A DNA stretch of 7,325 nucleotides from Acidobacteriota bacterium (lineage in GTDB: Bacteria; Acidobacteriota; Thermoanaerobaculia; Gp7-AA8): the NCBI GenBank assembly GCA_003223695.1, contig QHVY01000061.1, positions 1 to 7,325 on the forward strand, written 5' to 3'. A program made the translations under genes and the position numbers. This document shows, piece by piece, positions 6,076 to 7,325 of the stretch (positions are counted from its first letter, which is position 1; each line of letters opens with the position of its first letter). Below the pieces are notes generated by a model. The model was not told the DNA's origin and made no database searches. It saw only the letters and a program-made list of their open reading frames with translations.

Positions 6076-7302
6076 CTACACTCGAGTGATCATCTGGCGG
6101 ATGTTCTCGCCGAGAAACGTCGTGAGCTCGGGCAGGCGAGCTTCGACATCTTTTTCCCCGGTTTCGATCAGCAGGCGCATGTAGTTCGGCTCGAACATCA
6201 ACATGGAGATGACGTCAGGCGACTCGGTCTCATGGGCGCCCAACGCGCGCGTGAACAACTTCACGCTGCGCGGCAGATAGCGTTGATACTCGGCGGCGAG
6301 TTTTCCGATGTCGCGTGACGGCCGGAGCACGAACAGATCGATGGGCTTCATTCCGTCGCGACGCTCGGGTGGGATCTGCCGGATCAGATCATTGATGCGC
6401 TCCATTCGCGTGACGTCCTCGTCGATGACATCGAGGAAGATTGCGTTCACGAGCTGGCCGATGATCTGCGCAGCGGGCGGATAACCCTCCACGACAGGAG
6501 TGCTCGCCTCGTCTGGCGTGCGCTGATAGCCGGTCGACATCGCCAGAATGCGGCTGGCGCCGAGGTGGACGGCGGGAGAAAGTGGGGCGGAGAGGCGGAT
6601 CCCACCATCTCCGTACCAGCTCTCGCCGATCCGCACCGCGGGAAAGACGAAGGGCAGCGCCGCGGATGCGAGGATGTGCTCGACCGTGAGGTCGGCGCGG
6701 GCCACGCGGCGGTTCGGGCCCTCGAAAACATCGATGTTTCGGCCCTGCACCCACCGTACGCTCTGTCCGGTCGAGTAATCGAGCGCGACGAGAGCGACCG
6801 ATTTGATTTTCCCGAGCTCGAGGTTTCGGCGAATGCCGTCGATTGGCATGCGGCGAATTGGACAACTGAACAGACGCCGCAGCAGACTGGCAAGCGGAGC
6901 AGGGTTGAAGAGACCGTGCGGACCGCCAGGGATGCGCCCGGGGAAAATACTCTTGATTGCGCCCCGGAACGGAAAGAGCGCCGTGTAGTTAGGCCGGAAG
7001 ACGTGGTGACATCGAAGGTCGCACCAAAGCTTCGACAATCTGTCCACTGCGTCGGTCAGGCCGTCATTTGTCGAAGCGAGGAATACAGCGTTGATTGCGC
7101 CGGCCGAGACACCGGTAATGATCTGGAATCGCAAATGAGGAAAGTGCCGCGCCAAGCCTCTCAAAAGGCCGACCTGATAAGCGGCACGAGCCCCGCCGCC
7201 AGTGAGCATGATCGCGAGATCGCGGGGCTCGCCGTCCTCTGCCGTGACTTGTACCAACTCAGGTACGCTCACGAAGCTCAGCCATTTCAAGGAAACTGCC
7301 AA
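6076..7302 (-). CDS. Patatin-like phospholipase family protein (RssA-like, COG1752)
   Basis: A probable cytoplasmic or membrane-associated serine acyl hydrolase. Counting from TTG 7302 (408 residues), the oxyanion-hole motif is LTGGGARAAYQVG (33-45), the nucleophile elbow is GVSAG with Ser66, and the catalytic-dyad Asp is Asp232 in YGDGG, so the Ser-Asp dyad is complete. No signal peptide is seen. The patatin core (about 28-240) is followed by a helical C-terminal extension of about 150 residues (ERINDLIRQIPPERR, KLAAEYQRYLPRSVKLFTRALG, MLMFEPNYMRLLIETG). The start is uncertain: no in-frame ATG precedes the GGG motif, only TTG/GTG codons, and the frame stays open to the right edge, so the true start may lie beyond 7325. 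It is the first visible gene of a leftward group with two receiver-domain genes. Its substrate (phospholipid, lysophospholipid or other ester) is unknown. Confidence 0.92.
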   Translation of the reverse strand: MAVSLKWLSFVSVPELVQVTAEDGEPRDLAIMLTGGGARAAYQVGLLRGLARHFPHLRFQIITGVSAGAINAVFLASTNDGLTDAVDRLSKLWCDLRCHHVFRPNYTALFPFRGAIKSIFPGRIPGGPHGLFNPAPLASLLRRLFSCPIRRMPIDGIRRNLELGKIKSVALVALDYSTGQSVRWVQGRNIDVFEGPNRRVARADLTVEHILASAALPFVFPAVRIGESWYGDGGIRLSAPLSPAVHLGASRILAMSTGYQRTPDEASTPVVEGYPPAAQIIGQLVNAIFLDVIDEDVTRMERINDLIRQIPPERRDGMKPIDLFVLRPSRDIGKLAAEYQRYLPRSVKLFTRALGAHETESPDVISMLMFEPNYMRLLIETGEKDVEARLPELTTFLGENIRQMITRV

Positions 7303-7325
7303 CTCCAGTTTTGCGTGTGATGCAA

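Noticed and set aside
6079..6088. Perfect 10-base palindrome CACTCGAGTG near the patatin stop
   Set aside because: It lies in the coding sequence and is built on a common restriction-site-like core; nothing links it to a promoter or terminator.
6565..7320. A 251-residue open frame on the + strand opposite the patatin gene
   Set aside because: No family-like motifs; it is the antisense of a gene with complete catalytic motifs in GC-rich DNA, where long antisense frames are common.

Overview
The window is GC-rich, tightly packed bacterial chromosome. It has eight genes, almost no intergenic space, frequent few-base gene overlaps and weak or absent Shine-Dalgarno sequences. The gene mix (COG0076-type PLP decarboxylase, sterol-desaturase-type hydroxylase, MocR regulator, OmpR-wHTH/BTAD protein fused to a receiver, RssA-like patatin) suggests a soil-type Gram-negative such as Gemmatimonadota or Acidobacteriota. 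That placement is an impression from protein style, not a demonstrated assignment. No rRNA, tRNA, CRISPR array, insertion sequence or phage gene was seen, and no stretch over 300 bases lacks a gene.

Left region (1-1842, + strand): the C-terminal three quarters of a PLP-dependent amino-acid decarboxylase runs in from the left edge. It is joined by a GTGA stop/start overlap to a fatty-acid-hydroxylase/sterol-desaturase family gene. That second gene is split by an apparent one-base frameshift near 1292-1305, before all its histidine motifs.

Middle region (1828-4511): a MocR/GntR-aminotransferase regulator (+) is divergent from a two-gene unit (-) made of an NADPH-dependent FMN reductase and a LysE/RhtB-type exporter that overlap by 19 bases. 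The 66-base divergent spacer holds nested inverted repeats, and these carry a possible -10 box on each strand. This looks like a self-contained regulator/operator/target module, probably answering to an amino-acid or PLP-related ligand.

Right region (4488-7325, - strand): three closely spaced genes read leftward. In transcription order they are an RssA-like patatin phospholipase, a protein with winged helix + BTAD + C-terminal receiver, and a stand-alone receiver whose conserved beta5 lysine appears to be missing. Spacings of 42 and 37 bases suggest one signalling operon. The patatin-next-to-receiver arrangement recalls E. coli rssA-rssB, although the receiver protein here has a different architecture.

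Both convergent junctions overlap inside coding sequence (15 and 24 bases), leaving no room for conventional terminators. The most notable items are the frameshifted hydroxylase, the MocR divergent module with its nested palindrome, and the patatin / wHTH-BTAD-REC / degenerate-REC operon.
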